Source: Coregonus clupeaformis (lineage: Eukaryota; Chordata; Actinopteri; Salmoniformes; Salmonidae). From it: 64,000 nucleotides of DNA. Below are positions 52,867 to 63,180 of the stretch, in pieces (position 1 is the first letter of the stretch; each line of letters opens with the position of its first letter). The DNA lies in assembly GCF_020615455.1 (NCBI RefSeq), contig NC_059209.1:1984001-2048000 (forward strand), read 5' to 3'. A program made the translations under genes and the position numbers. The notes below the pieces were generated by a model. That model saw only the letters and a program-made list of their open reading frames with translations. It was not told where the DNA came from and ran no database searches.

Positions 52867-54853
52867 TAAGAACTGCTAGTGCCCCTGGGAGATAAAATGT
52901 CTGTCAAGAAAGGCTGGCATTATACTCCACCCTCATCTGTTGTTGGATCGCTGCCAGCTTCTCCAGCAACATAATTATTTTGTTTCCTTTGTGTGCGTCC
53001 AAGACATAACATGTATTTTGGTTTTATCCATCTACACACAATACCCCATAATGACAAAGTGAAAACATGTTTTTATTCATGTTTGCACATTTCTTTTGAT
53101 AATGAAATATAGAAATATCTCATTTAAATAAGTATTCACACTCCTGAGTGAATACTTTGTAGAAGCACCTTTGGCAGCGATTACAGCTGTGTGTTTTCTG
53201 GGTAAGTCTCTAAGAGTTTTCCACACCTGTCAAGCTCTGACAAATTGGTTGTTGATCATTGCTAGGCAACTATTTTCAGGTCTTGCCATAGATTTTACAA
53301 GCAGATTTCAGTCAAAACTGTAACTCTGCCACTCAGGAACATTCACTGTCTTTTTGGTAAGCAACTCCAGTGTAGATTTGGCCTTGTGTTTTAGGTTATT
53401 GCCCTGCTGAAAGGTGAATTCATCTCCCAGTGTCTGGTGGAAAGCAGACTGAACCAGGTTTTCCTCAAGGATTTTGCCTTTGCTTAGCTCCATTATGTTG
53501 TTTTTTCTATCCTGAAGAACACCCCAGTCCTTAACGATTACAAACATACCCATAACATTAGGCAGCCACCACTATGCTTGAAAATATGGAGAGTGGTACT
53601 CAGTAATGTGTTGTATTGAATTTGCCCCAAACATAACACTGTATTCAGGACAAAAGTTAATTGCTTTGCCACATGTTTTTGCAGTATTACTTTAGTGCTT
53701 TGTCGCAAACAGGATGCATGTATTGGAATATTTTACTCTGTAGAGGCTTCCTTCTTTTCACTCTGTCAATTAGGTTAGTATTGTAGAGTTACTACAATGT
53801 TGTTGATCCATCCTCAGTTTTCTCCTATCACAGCCATTAATCTCTGTAACCGTTTTAAAGTCACTATTGGCCTATTGGTGAAATCCCTGAGCGGTTTTCT
53901 TCCTCTCTGGCAACTGAGTTAGGAAGGACGCCTCTATCTTTGTAATGACTGGGTGTATTGATAGACCATGTAATTAATAACTTCACCATGCTCAAAGGGA
54001 TATTCAATGTATGTTTGTTTTTTACCAATCTACAAATGGGTGCCCTGGTCTTTGTGGTTGAATCTGTGTTTGAAATTCACTGCTCGACTGAGGGACCTTA
54101 CAGGTAATTGTATGTGTTGGGTACAGAGATGAGGTAGTCATTAAAAAATAATGTTAAACACTATTATTGAACACAGAGCGAGTTCATGCAACTTATGTAA
54201 ATTGTTAAGCACATTTTTACACCTGAACTTATTTAGGCTTGCTCTAACAATGGGGTTGAATACTTATTGAATCAAGACATTTCAGCTTTTAATTAATTTG
54301 TAGGCTGACCTCGGTCGCCAGTTGAACGCTGGCGGCTGTTAAGGAGCGCGGTTAGGCGGGTCATGTTTCGGGGGACGCATGACTCTCTCCCATGATGAGA
54401 CAAGATTGAAAAAAGGGGGCAAAACACAAAAATAATCTAAATGTATTCCATATTAAATTCTGGCTGTAATACAACAAAATGTGGAAAAAGTCAAGGGGTT
54501 TGAATTCTTTCTGAAGGCACTATGTCAATCAGTTAGTACTGAAATGAGTGCTTATGAATTCCTGTTATTATCATCTGGTATTGAAATTATTATTATCCAT
54601 AAATGTGTGAATATTTATTTGTCATTATTGAAATATTGAAATGTGAATATGTTGATTATAATTTGGTTTATACATTATGGCATATAGCTGAATATATTAA
54701 AACCCACAAACAGTGAGACTAAGGAATATCCAATTCTGTGTCCTTTCATTCCATTCCACCAAACCATCTAACCATCTAACCATGGTTCGTACACCTGTTC
54801 AATGAGTCCTCCTCCTGGCCTAATCAGTCACCCGAGTGCCCACACTCATTTTC
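52866..54853 (+). mobile_element. BEL/Pao-type 3' LTR, split by a Tc1
   Basis: Matches the LTR at 12333-14953 in blocks 52868-53024 and about 54530-54853. The Tc1 (about 53025-54520) and a deletion of roughly 200 bp lie between them. It lacks the (TCC)n expansion of the other copy. Position after pol fits a 3' LTR. Confidence 0.7.
53025..54520. mobile_element. Decayed Tc1 element (family G)
   Basis: The right end 'aattctttctgaaggcac' is followed by TA at 54521-54522. The left terminal repeat is reduced to 'tatccatctacacacaatac' and neighbours. A minus-strand frame at 53308-53553 reads FTFQQGNNLKHKAKST (the second catalytic block with its Asp lost: QQGNNLKH for QQDNDPKH). The rest is frame-broken. 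A tRNA-SINE-like insertion ('ggttaggcgggtcatgtttc') occupies about 54307-54420. Confidence 0.75.
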
Positions 54854-54984
54854 ACTAAGGCTGTGTATGTTTTGCTTCTTCAAAGCTGTGTCCATCATAA
54901 CATTCAATAATCAATTCATTGCATTCATTGTTGCATCATGCAATCAATTATCAGTTCTAAAAATGTATTTTCTTCTCTATGCTG

Positions 54985-55165
54985 CCTGCAGCATGATCTA
55001 TTTTCCTGCGCGCATATATGACAGACAGTTGTTGGTCGGAGCACATTTTCTGGAGCTGCAACACAGTCGGCCAGCAAGTCAAACAAACAACTCAAAAACG
55101 AATAATGAAAAAAAGAGTTGTTGAAAAAGAACGAATCGTTAGCGAATTGCACATCACTACTGGAC
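54985..55165. repeat. hAT-type MITE end (GAACGA-rich), inverted
   Basis: Ends '...gcgaattgcacatcactactgg', the reverse complement of the 'cagtagtgat' start seen at 4854, and contains 'gaacgaatcgtta'. Only one end is visible. It shares the family of 4854-5040. Confidence 0.5.
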
Positions 55166-56520
55166 AGTTAGTGACACAAACTGATGTGTCTGTCACTATG
55201 AGTTGACATCCCTGTGCTAATGTACACACTGTGGTGTGCTAACATGGCCCTGGCCTTAATCACTGAGCTGTATATCCGATGTGCTACCATGGCCCATCCA
55301 AGTCAGCCCAGCTCTGATTGGAGGAGACCAGACGCCCATGTGTCATCAGATGATGACCAGAGACACACACACACACACACACACTCAAAATACTGTACAT
55401 ACAGTACAGCCCACTGTAGCATAAAAGGGATCCCCAGTGTATCAGCTACTGAAGTGAATCAGCAGGCAGATTAAATACTAAACCCTAAACGCACACACGA
55501 CCCCCTTGTGGGAGACACTTGTTACCTTCTTCCTCCCCTAGTCTTTGCATTGGTACAGACGTAGTCGAGGCGGTTAACACAGTGTGGGGCAGGCACATGC
55601 ACAGATAGTCGTCTACCTGTGCCCGAGCACCTGCCCCTTTGCCCTCCCACTTGCCAAGTGCCCTTTTGGGTGGTGGTATAATAAAACAAATGTATATACA
55701 GTTTTTGTCGTTGTTCTGTACCCACTGCCCTAAAGTCATCGTGACTTTGTCAAGTTTGTCACCCCCCACCCCTACTTTGTCCGTAGGTCTGCCCTGTACA
55801 GAGATTGTACGTGCCCAGTATCAAAACTGCATGGCTTGAGATGTTGACACCGACCGATTGTGAGTGTAGAAAGCTACCTAGTTTAAATAAACAGTACTGC
55901 CACAGCAGCATAACATTTGATTAACACTTGATAACACTTGATTTACATCATCATCAATATTCAGCGGCTGCATCAACGACCCAACTCCATCCCTTCCTCA
56001 GTCGGCAGCACCAACACAGGTACTATATCTTGAGTTAGAAGATTATGAATACTATATTGTGAAGTTATTTAAAGATGAATCCCTACTATTCCTAATGTTA
56101 TTAATATATTGGATAGTGATTATTTAGGTTATTAATAAGCGTGTAGTGGCATAAGTTTATAGGCTATATCAGAGACGTTTACTTTGCACAGGAAGAATGT
56201 GCTCTTTGATAAACATTTCATGCAATTCTAATACACTTTATATGACTGGAGAAATTAGAATAATCTTTTTTAATACGATGGTAGCCTAGGCCTACTCTAC
56301 TGACACTGACAACAGATCAATAAAAAAAAAGCTCTAGGCCTATGAAAAAGGGGTCCTGGCTAAAAGGGATCCAGCTTTTGTAAAATTGTCAAAAGTCATT
56401 TTTGTGCATTTTAGCTAAACCTAACCTTTTTCCTAACCTTAACCTAATTCTCCTAACCTGCTGCCTAAATTCTCCTAATCTGCCACGAAATGTCAAATAT
56501 GACGTTAATTTGACAAAAGC
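55166..56520. other. No gene recognised; (CA)n and CCTAACC-like repeat
   Basis: An (AC)n run lies at 55364-55383. At about 56410-56480 is a run of 'cctaacctt' and 'ctcctaacctgctgcc' units, a known type of salmonid dispersed repeat. Frames on both strands between 55485 and 55839 overlap and have no motif. Confidence 0.45.
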
Positions 56521-56524
56521 TGTA

Positions 56525-57160
56525 TCCCTTCTATCAATCAATCAATCAATTTTATTTTATATAGCCCTTCTTACATCAGCTAATATCTCGAAGTGCTGTA
56601 CAGAAACCCAGCCTAAAACCCCAAACAGCTTGTAATGCAGGTGTAGAAGCACGGTGGCTAGGAAAAACTCCCTAGAAAGGCGAAAACCTAGGAAGAAACC
56701 TAGAGAGGAACCAGGCTATGAGGGGTGGCCAGTCCTCTTCTGGCTGTGCCGGGTGAAGATTATAACAGAACCATGCCAAGATGTTCAAAAATGTTCATAA
56801 GTGACAAGCATGGTCAAATAATAATCAGGAATAAATCTCAGTTGGCTTTTCATAGCCGATCATTAAGAGTTGAAAACAGCAGGTCTGGGACAGGTAGGGG
56901 TTCCATAACCGCAGGCAGAACAGTTGAAACTGGAATAGCAGCAAGGCCAGGCGGACTGGGGACAGCAAGGAGTCACCACGGCCGGTAGTCCCGACGTATG
57001 GTCCTAGGGGCTCAGGTCTCTCAGTTGGCTTTTCATAGCCGATCATTAAGAGTTGAAAACAGCAGGTCTGGGACAGGTAGGGGTTTCGTAACCGCAGGCA
57101 GAACAGTTGAAACTGGAATAGCAGCAAGGCCAGGCGGACTGGGGACAGCAAGGTGTCATC
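56525..57160. repeat. Abundant interspersed repeat with an internal tandem duplication
   Basis: Starts with (CAAT)n and 'tatagcccttcttacatcag', then 'ggaaaaactccctagaaagg' and 'ggaagaaacctagagaggaa'. The segment 'ctcagttggcttttcatagc' to 'gactggggacagcaagg' is present at 56837-56973 and again at 57018-57154, a period of about 181 bp. A short tip of the same repeat in inverse orientation is at 62590-62625. Minus-strand frames mirror the duplication and are not evidence of coding. Confidence 0.75.
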
Positions 57161-57483
57161 ATGTTAGCTAATGACTGAACAAAAGGGTAATGTTCATTTG
57201 AGAATACAACACAAAAACACAGACAAATTTGAGTGATTCCCTTCCCTTCTTTATTGCAGGATTGTGATCTGTGATTAATCAACATCAACACTAGTTAATC
57301 TTGAATAATAGTTAAGTTAACAATTAAGACAAGTTTAAACACTTAACTTCAAAGAATCAACACTTTCATATCATTTCAAAGTGTACAAGTAAGCGAACTC
57401 ATATGTAAAGGTTAGACATTTTAGTAACAAGTAGGCTATTATTACTAAAACATAATTTCAAGTGAACAAAAAAAAGTCAATAC

Positions 57484-57660
57484 CAGAGGTGGCCAACCTC
57501 GGTCCACTGATCCCTGATCTACTGGGTGAGAAGACTTCTGTTCCAGCCCAGCAATAGCACATTTGATTATTAACTAATTATGTTTGATACATTGAATCAG
57601 GTGTGTTAGTGCTGGGCTGGAACAGAAGCCTGCACACCCAGCAGGGTTGGCCTGCTCCAG
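57484..57660. mobile_element. Palindromic MITE, about 177 bp
   Basis: The ends 'cagaggtggccaacctc' and 'gggttggcctgctccag' are inverted relatives, and the interior pairs 'ttctgttccagcccagca' with 'tgctgggctggaacagaa'. No reliable target duplication. Probably hAT-type. Confidence 0.65.
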
Positions 57661-57884
57661 TTGTAATAGGTTTATACATTGTGTGACTTTTAAACTGCAT
57701 TTTTGTTCACAAAATTTGCTAACATATAACCCATGGTATACAAGGATGTACCCTTATTCTCTTGGGACATTCATTGGGACCTCTTCATCTGCAGAGAGGG
57801 TTTGACGGCTCTCTGTATCTGAGGATAGGCTAAGGTTACGTAACCCTGCACCTTAGAGGCTGCTGCCCCATATACATAGACTTA

Positions 57885-58215
57885 AATACACTGGCCACTT
57901 TAATAATAGAACACTAGTCACTCTAATAATGTTGACATATTTTTGCTTTATTCATCTCATATGTGCAGTATATACTGTATTCTATTCTACTGTATTTTAG
58001 TCTATGCCTCTCCGACATTGCTCATCCTAATATTTCTAATATTTATCTATTCCTAAATTCCATTATTTTACTTTTAGGTTGTGTGTATTGTGTGTATTGT
58101 TGTGAATTGTTAGATATACTGCACTGTTGGAGCTAGAAACACAAGCATTTTGCTACACCTGCAATAACATCTGCTAAACATCTGTATGTGACAAATAAAA
58201 TTTGATTTGATTTTA
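57885..58215 (+). mobile_element. 3' end of an L2-type LINE (5' truncated)
   Basis: Noncoding 3' UTR followed by 'aataaaatttgatttgattt', the same tail type as the LINE at 16636-19969. No coding part is retained. Confidence 0.7.
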
Positions 58216-58529
58216 ATTCACCCAAGGCTGAAAAACGGCCAAAGAACATTGGTTGAGCTGGAACACTAGCGCGAGGCCATAGCAAATGAATTGAAACAAA
58301 CCTTCGCTGAGCCTCTTCTGACTGGAATGATCCTTAGAATTCAATTTTCACTAAACGGCATCAAAAAATGTATACCTTTTTATTTTACCACTACAATTTG
58401 TTCTTAGGACGAAACTGAAAAATAACAACTTGTGTATAAAGTAAACATCCGCACCTCGATGGTGCCAAGTGTGCTTATGTCGGCATAATGAGGAAATAGG
58501 AAAAAAATGTTAACCTCTGACAATTTCTG

Positions 58530-59330
58530 GTCTAGCGATCGATGACAGCAGAGTACGCTGCCCATTATCCTGATTAAAATGGTGTCCAACTTGAAAAAAT
58601 ATAAATATAGACATTGCTAGATATTTGGCTAAATATACCAGCATGCCTCTCCATAGGAAAACAATGGGGGGAGCTCAGAGTTCCAAGGGCAAAAAGTACT
58701 TTGGGGCTAGCGTTTCATGACAACCGAGTATGCTGCCAAGCCTTACATAATTACAAAGAGGCGATTATCATGATTAAAATGGTGTCCGACTAGAAAAAAT
58801 CTAAATATACACATTGCGAGATATTTGGTTAAATAGACATACATGTCTGTGTAGAATTTTCCCATAGGGAAACAATGGGGCAGCCTCAGAGTTCCAACAA
58901 TAATGTGTACTTTTTTACATTTTAAATGCTAGCTTTTGATGATAACGGAGTTCGCTGCCCAGCCTTACATAATTAGAAAGAGGAGATTATCCTGATTAAA
59001 ATGGTGTCTGACTTGAAAAAATCTAAATATACACATTGTGAGATATTTTGTGTAATAAACAGACATACCTATATTTCCCCTATAGGAAACAATGAGTTCT
59101 ATGAGTATGATTATTATTTTTTGACATTTTAACTACCAGCAATTGGTAACAGCATTTTACGCTGCCCATACGCTGCCCATACTTATATCATTAGAAATAA
59201 TAGGTTATCCTGATTAAAATGGTGTAGAACTTCAAACCATTATAATACATACATTTTGAGATATTTGGCAATATAGACAGACATGTCCCTATTTCCCCAA
59301 AACAATGGCAGTCTGAAAGTGTTATTTACT
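58530..59330 (+). repeat. Diverged tandem array, four units of about 200-222 bp
   Basis: The anchor 'tgattaaaatggtgt' occurs at about 58571, 58771, 58993 and 59211. Each unit also has a form of 'acgctgcc', 'gagatatttgg', 'atagacatacatg' and 'cccataggaaacaatg'. The units differ at many positions, so the array is old. No ORF is shared between units and no transposon ends flank it. The family is not recognised. Confidence 0.8.
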
Positions 59331-59359
59331 ACCATTTGCCTTTTTGTGTTTAACATTTT

Positions 59360-59530
59360 GTGGTTTATAATCTAGCGGTTAAGAGCATTGGGCAGTAACC
59401 GAAAGGTGGCTTGTTTGAATCCCCGAACCGACTAGGTGAAAAATCTGTTGATGTACCCTTGAGCAAGGCACTAAACCCTAGTCGCTCTGGATAAGAGCAT
59501 CTGCTAAATGACTAAAATGTAAATGTAAAC
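59360..59530 (+). mobile_element. tRNA-derived SINE
   Basis: Has an A-box-like 'tagcggttaagagc', a B-box-like 'gtttgaatcccc', a core 'cttgagcaaggcactaaacc' and the tail 'agagcatctgctaaatgact' followed by 'aaatgtaaatgtaa'. It is a different SINE family from 7754-7894 although the tail is related. Confidence 0.78.
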
Positions 59531-60300
59531 TAGGCCTCTATGTGAAAGCGTGGGAATAACTTATTAACTTTTCATTATTCACAGATCTACTCCTCTGATG
59601 ACATGGCAGGCAGGCAGACAGACTCCTCTGATGGCAGGCAGGCAGCACACTCCTGAAAACGAACTGCTCAGCAAAGCAAAGGCTCTTTTGAGAGATATCA
59701 GATGTATAAAGAAACAAGCTCATTTTCAGTGTCTGTGTCCAGTGTCGGTGTTTATATGTTGTGCATGTTTTTTTGTTTGTATTATCTTTTACCAGATCGA
59801 ATGTGTTATATTCTCCTACATTAATGTCAAATTTCCACAAACTTCAATGTTATTTTATGCGAAAGTTGAAAAAAAGGGTCCGATCCTTAAGAGGTTAACA
59901 GAATACTGTAAAGTAATATAATTATTTATTATTACCTGTTATTATGCTAATGTTTTGAAAATATACTTCATTACTATAACGAATTATCAATAAGCCTGAA
60001 CATTAATTCAGACACCTCTGGTCGACAAAAACGTATTATCCTAGTACATTAATTGTCAAATTCGACCTGCTCTGTCTTCTCGCACAATTAGCCAACTCAA
60101 CAAGCCCCGCCAAAAGCTTGTGCCATCAGCGAGCACTCTGCGTTTTCGCGCAAGCGAGGTGGATGTTGAGTTAAATTTGCTAACCGTGAGGGTTGCATGA
60201 TGTAATTTATTGGCGGGCTGGAAGATGCACTCTTGTCTTTTCTATTCCAAGGCTGTTCACTCGCAATATGAGATATTACGATAATTTTCAAGTCAATGTA
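59531..60300. other. No gene recognised
   Basis: A plus-strand frame at 59598-59921 (107 codons) contains a hydrophobic run (FICCACFFVCIIFYQIECVIF) but nothing identifiable, and a minus-strand frame overlaps it. Repeated 'ggcaggcagg' at 59605-59645 is a minor simple repeat. Confidence 0.4.
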
Positions 60301-61901
60301 CAGTTGAAGTCGGAAGTTTACATACACCTTAGCCAAATACATTTAAACTCAGTTTTTCACAATTCCTGACATTTAATCCTAGTAAAAATTAATTGTCTTA
60401 GGTCAGTTAGGATCATCACTTTATTTTAAGAATGTGAAATGTCAGAATAATAGTAGAGAGCTTTTATTTCTTTCATTACATTCCCAGTGGGCCAGAAGTT
60501 TACATACACTCAATTAGTATTTCGTAGCATTGCCTTTAAATTGTTTAACTTGGGTCAAACGTTTCGGGTAGCCTTCCACAAGCTTCCCACAATAAGTTGG
60601 TTGAGTTTTGGCCCATTCCTCCTGACAGAGCTGGTGAGACAGGTTTGTAGGCCTCCTTGCTCACACACGTTTTTTCATTTCTGCCAACACATTTTCTATA
60701 GGATTGAGGTCAGAGCTTTGTGATGGCCACTCCAATACCTTGACTTTGTTGTCTTTAAGCTATTTTCCCACAACATGGGAAGTATGCTTGGGGTCATTGT
60801 CCATTTGGAAGACCACAAGATGTTGCTTCAATATATGTTGAGATGTTGCTTCAATATATCCACATAATTTTCCTTCCTCATGATGCCATCTATTTTGTGA
60901 AGTGCACCAGTCCCTCCTGCAGCAAAGCACCCCCACAGCATGATGCTGCCACCCCCGTGCTTCACGGTTGGGATGGTGTTCTTCGGCTTGCAAGATACCC
61001 ACTTTTTCCTCCAAACATAACGATGGTCATTATGGCCAAACAGTTCTACTTTTGCTTCATCAGACCAGAGGACATTTCTCCAAAAAGTACGATCTTTGTC
61101 CCCATGTGCAGATGCAAACCGTAGTCTGGCTTTTTTATGGCGGTTTTGGAGCAGTGGCTTCTTCCTTGCTGAGCGGCCTTTCAGGTTATGTCGATATATA
61201 GGACTTGTTTTACTGTGGATATAGATACTTTTGTACCTGTTTCCTCCAGCATCTTCACAAGGTCCTTTGCTGTTGTTCTGGGATTTGCACTTTTTGCACC
61301 AAAGTACGTTCATCTCTAGGAGACAGAACGTGTCTCCTTCCTGAGCGGTATGACGGCCGCGTGGTCCCATGGTGTTTATACTTGTGTACTATTGTTTGTA
61401 CAGATGAGCGTGGTACCTTCAGGTGTTTGGAAATTGCTTCCAAGGATGAACCAGAGTTGTGGAGGTCTACAATTTTTTCTGAGGTCTTGGCTGATTTATT
61501 TTCATTTTCCCATGATGTCAAGCAAAGAGGCACTGAGTTTGAAGGTAGCCCTTGAAATACATCCACAGGTACACCTCCAATTGACTCAAATGATGTCAAT
61601 TAGCCTGTCTGAAGTTTCTAAAGCCATGACATCATTTTCTGAAATTTTCCAAGCTGTTTAAAGGCACGGTCAACTTAGTGTATGTAAACTTCTGACCTAC
61701 TGGAATTGTGATACAGTGAATTATAAGTGAAATAATCTGTCTGTAAACAATTGTTGGAAAAATGACTTGTGTCATGCACAAAGTAGATGTCCTATCCGAC
61801 TTGACAGAACTATAATTTGTTAACAAGACATTTGTGGAGTGGTTGAAAAATGAGTTTTAATGACTCCAACCTAAGTGTATGTATACTTCCGACTTCAACT
61901 A
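60301..61901 (-). mobile_element. Sleeping Beauty-type Tc1 element (family B, copy 2)
   Basis: About 1601 bp between TA at 60299-60300 and 61902-61903; the last base of the right end is A instead of G. Outer and inner direct repeats with the core 'gtttacatacac' are at 60301-60330 and about 60483-60512, and in inverse orientation at about 61675-61700 and 61872-61901 (the last one changed to 'gtatacttcc'). Confidence 0.9.
60500..61513 (-). pseudogene. Sleeping Beauty-type Tc1 transposase pseudogene (copy 2)
   Basis: ATG at 61513 (reading MGKSKEIS is altered to a MGK/ENKSAK form). Frameshifts near 61330, 61250 and after 60850 break the frame. Blocks for SLEAISKHLKVPRSSVQTI, WSDEAKVELFGHND (D kept, T changed to A), GGGSIMLWGCF and QMDNDPKHTS remain. 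A tandem duplication of 'gatgttgcttcaatatat' near 60820-60860 disrupts the stretch before the second Asp. NPIE is changed (TILNPIEN-like, near 60700). Confidence 0.85.
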
Positions 61902-62627
61902 TAAACTAGTGTTGAGTTTAGCGCATCTGACTAGTGATTATTTGGTGGGGGTTCAATACCTGCTATAGTTACTATTGTTTTGCTCTCCCAAAAGCAACAC
62001 AGGCCTAATATGAGATATATAGCTAACTATAAAGAAATGAGTGACAATTTTAGAAAATCATGGGACACATATTCTTTGGTTGCATGCTATTTTATGTTAA
62101 TCATATTGCTGCTTGTAGCCTGTAACTGATGATTCGTGGTCTTATGCTGCCATCTATTGGAAATATTTAGCAATTAAAAGTTAATTATTCACGTAAAGAC
62201 ATTGGTGAGGCGGCTGAGAAATAAAGCGTAATTCCTTAGATCAGTCTCAAACCTGCCCCCCCTATCCCACGCCAATTGTTGGATTACACATAGAGGTTAC
62301 TAGGTCACCCAGTTCAAACCACATTGTAAAAATAGAACAAATGTTGCTTGTTTATCAAGTGTTCTGCCTTGCAATAATAAATATAATTTAAAAAAAAAAC
62401 TAAATGCTTAGACAGGTTTTGATTAACAAAATAATCAAAACGCTATTTAGTACTGTAATGCTATTTACTATCATAATATTATTACTAAAATAGTTTCTAA
62501 AAGTGGTCTAGGCTACCCTACCCTAGAATTAGGTTAGGAGTTAGGGTTAAGGCTAAAATAGGTTATATGTAGAGTTAGAGTTTCTGTATAGCACTTTGTG
62601 ACATCTGCTGATGTAAAAAGGGCTTTA
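61902..62627. other. No gene recognised; inverted tip of the 56.5-kb repeat at the end
   Basis: AT-rich sequence with short frames only. 'tatagcactttgtgacatct' followed by 'gctgatgtaaaaagggcttt' at 62588-62626 is the reverse complement of the start of the interspersed repeat at 56560, and the Tc1 at 62628 jumped into it. Confidence 0.45.
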
Positions 62628-62854
62628 CAGTGAGGGAAAAAGTATTTGATCCGCTGCTGATTTTGTACGTTTGCCCACTGACAAAGAAATGATCAGTCTA
62701 TAATTTTAATGGTAGGTTTATTTAAACAGTGAGAGACAGAATAACAACAAAAAAATCCAGAAAAACGCATGTCAAAAATGTTATAAATTGATTTGCATTT
62801 TAATGAGGGAAATAAGTATTTGACCCCCTCTCAATCAGAAAGATTTATGTCTCC

Positions 62855-62950
62855 CAGGTGTCTATTATACAGGTAATGAGCTGAGATTAAGAGCATACTC
62901 TTAAAGGGAGTGCTCCTATCTCAGTTTGTTACCTGTATAAAAGACACCTG
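62855..62950. other. Long hairpin in the Tc1 family D leader, second copy
   Basis: Arms 'caggtgtctattatacaggt' and (reverse complement) 'caggtgtcttttatacaggt', with inner arms 'gagctgagattaagagca' and its complement. Same position relative to the ATG as the hairpin at 38999-39095. Confidence 0.78.
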
Positions 62951-62992
62951 TCCACAGAAGCAATCAATCAATCAGATTCCAAATTCTCCACC

Positions 62993-63145
62993 ATGGCCAA
63001 GACCAAAGAGCTCTCCAAGGATGTCAGGGACAAGATTTTAGACCTACACAAGGCTGGAATGGGCTACAAGACCATTGCCAAGCAGCTTGGTGAGACGGTG
63101 ACAACAAGAAGAAACACAAAAGAACTGTCAATCTCCCTCGGCCTG
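62993..63145 (+). pseudogene. Tc1 transposase N-terminal stub (family D, copy 2)
   Basis: ATG at 62993. Reads MAKTKELSKDVRDKILDLHK to about GETVTT, then a deletion removes the segment holding the AIIRKW helix; the frame runs on into the inverted junction. It could encode at most 63 residues with one helix-turn-helix. Confidence 0.82.
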
Positions 63146-63180
63146 GGAAATAAGTATTTGACCCCTTTGCAAAACATGAC

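Noticed and set aside
59598..59921. Membrane protein gene
   Set aside because: One hydrophobic run in a 107-codon frame with an overlapping opposite frame; likely chance.
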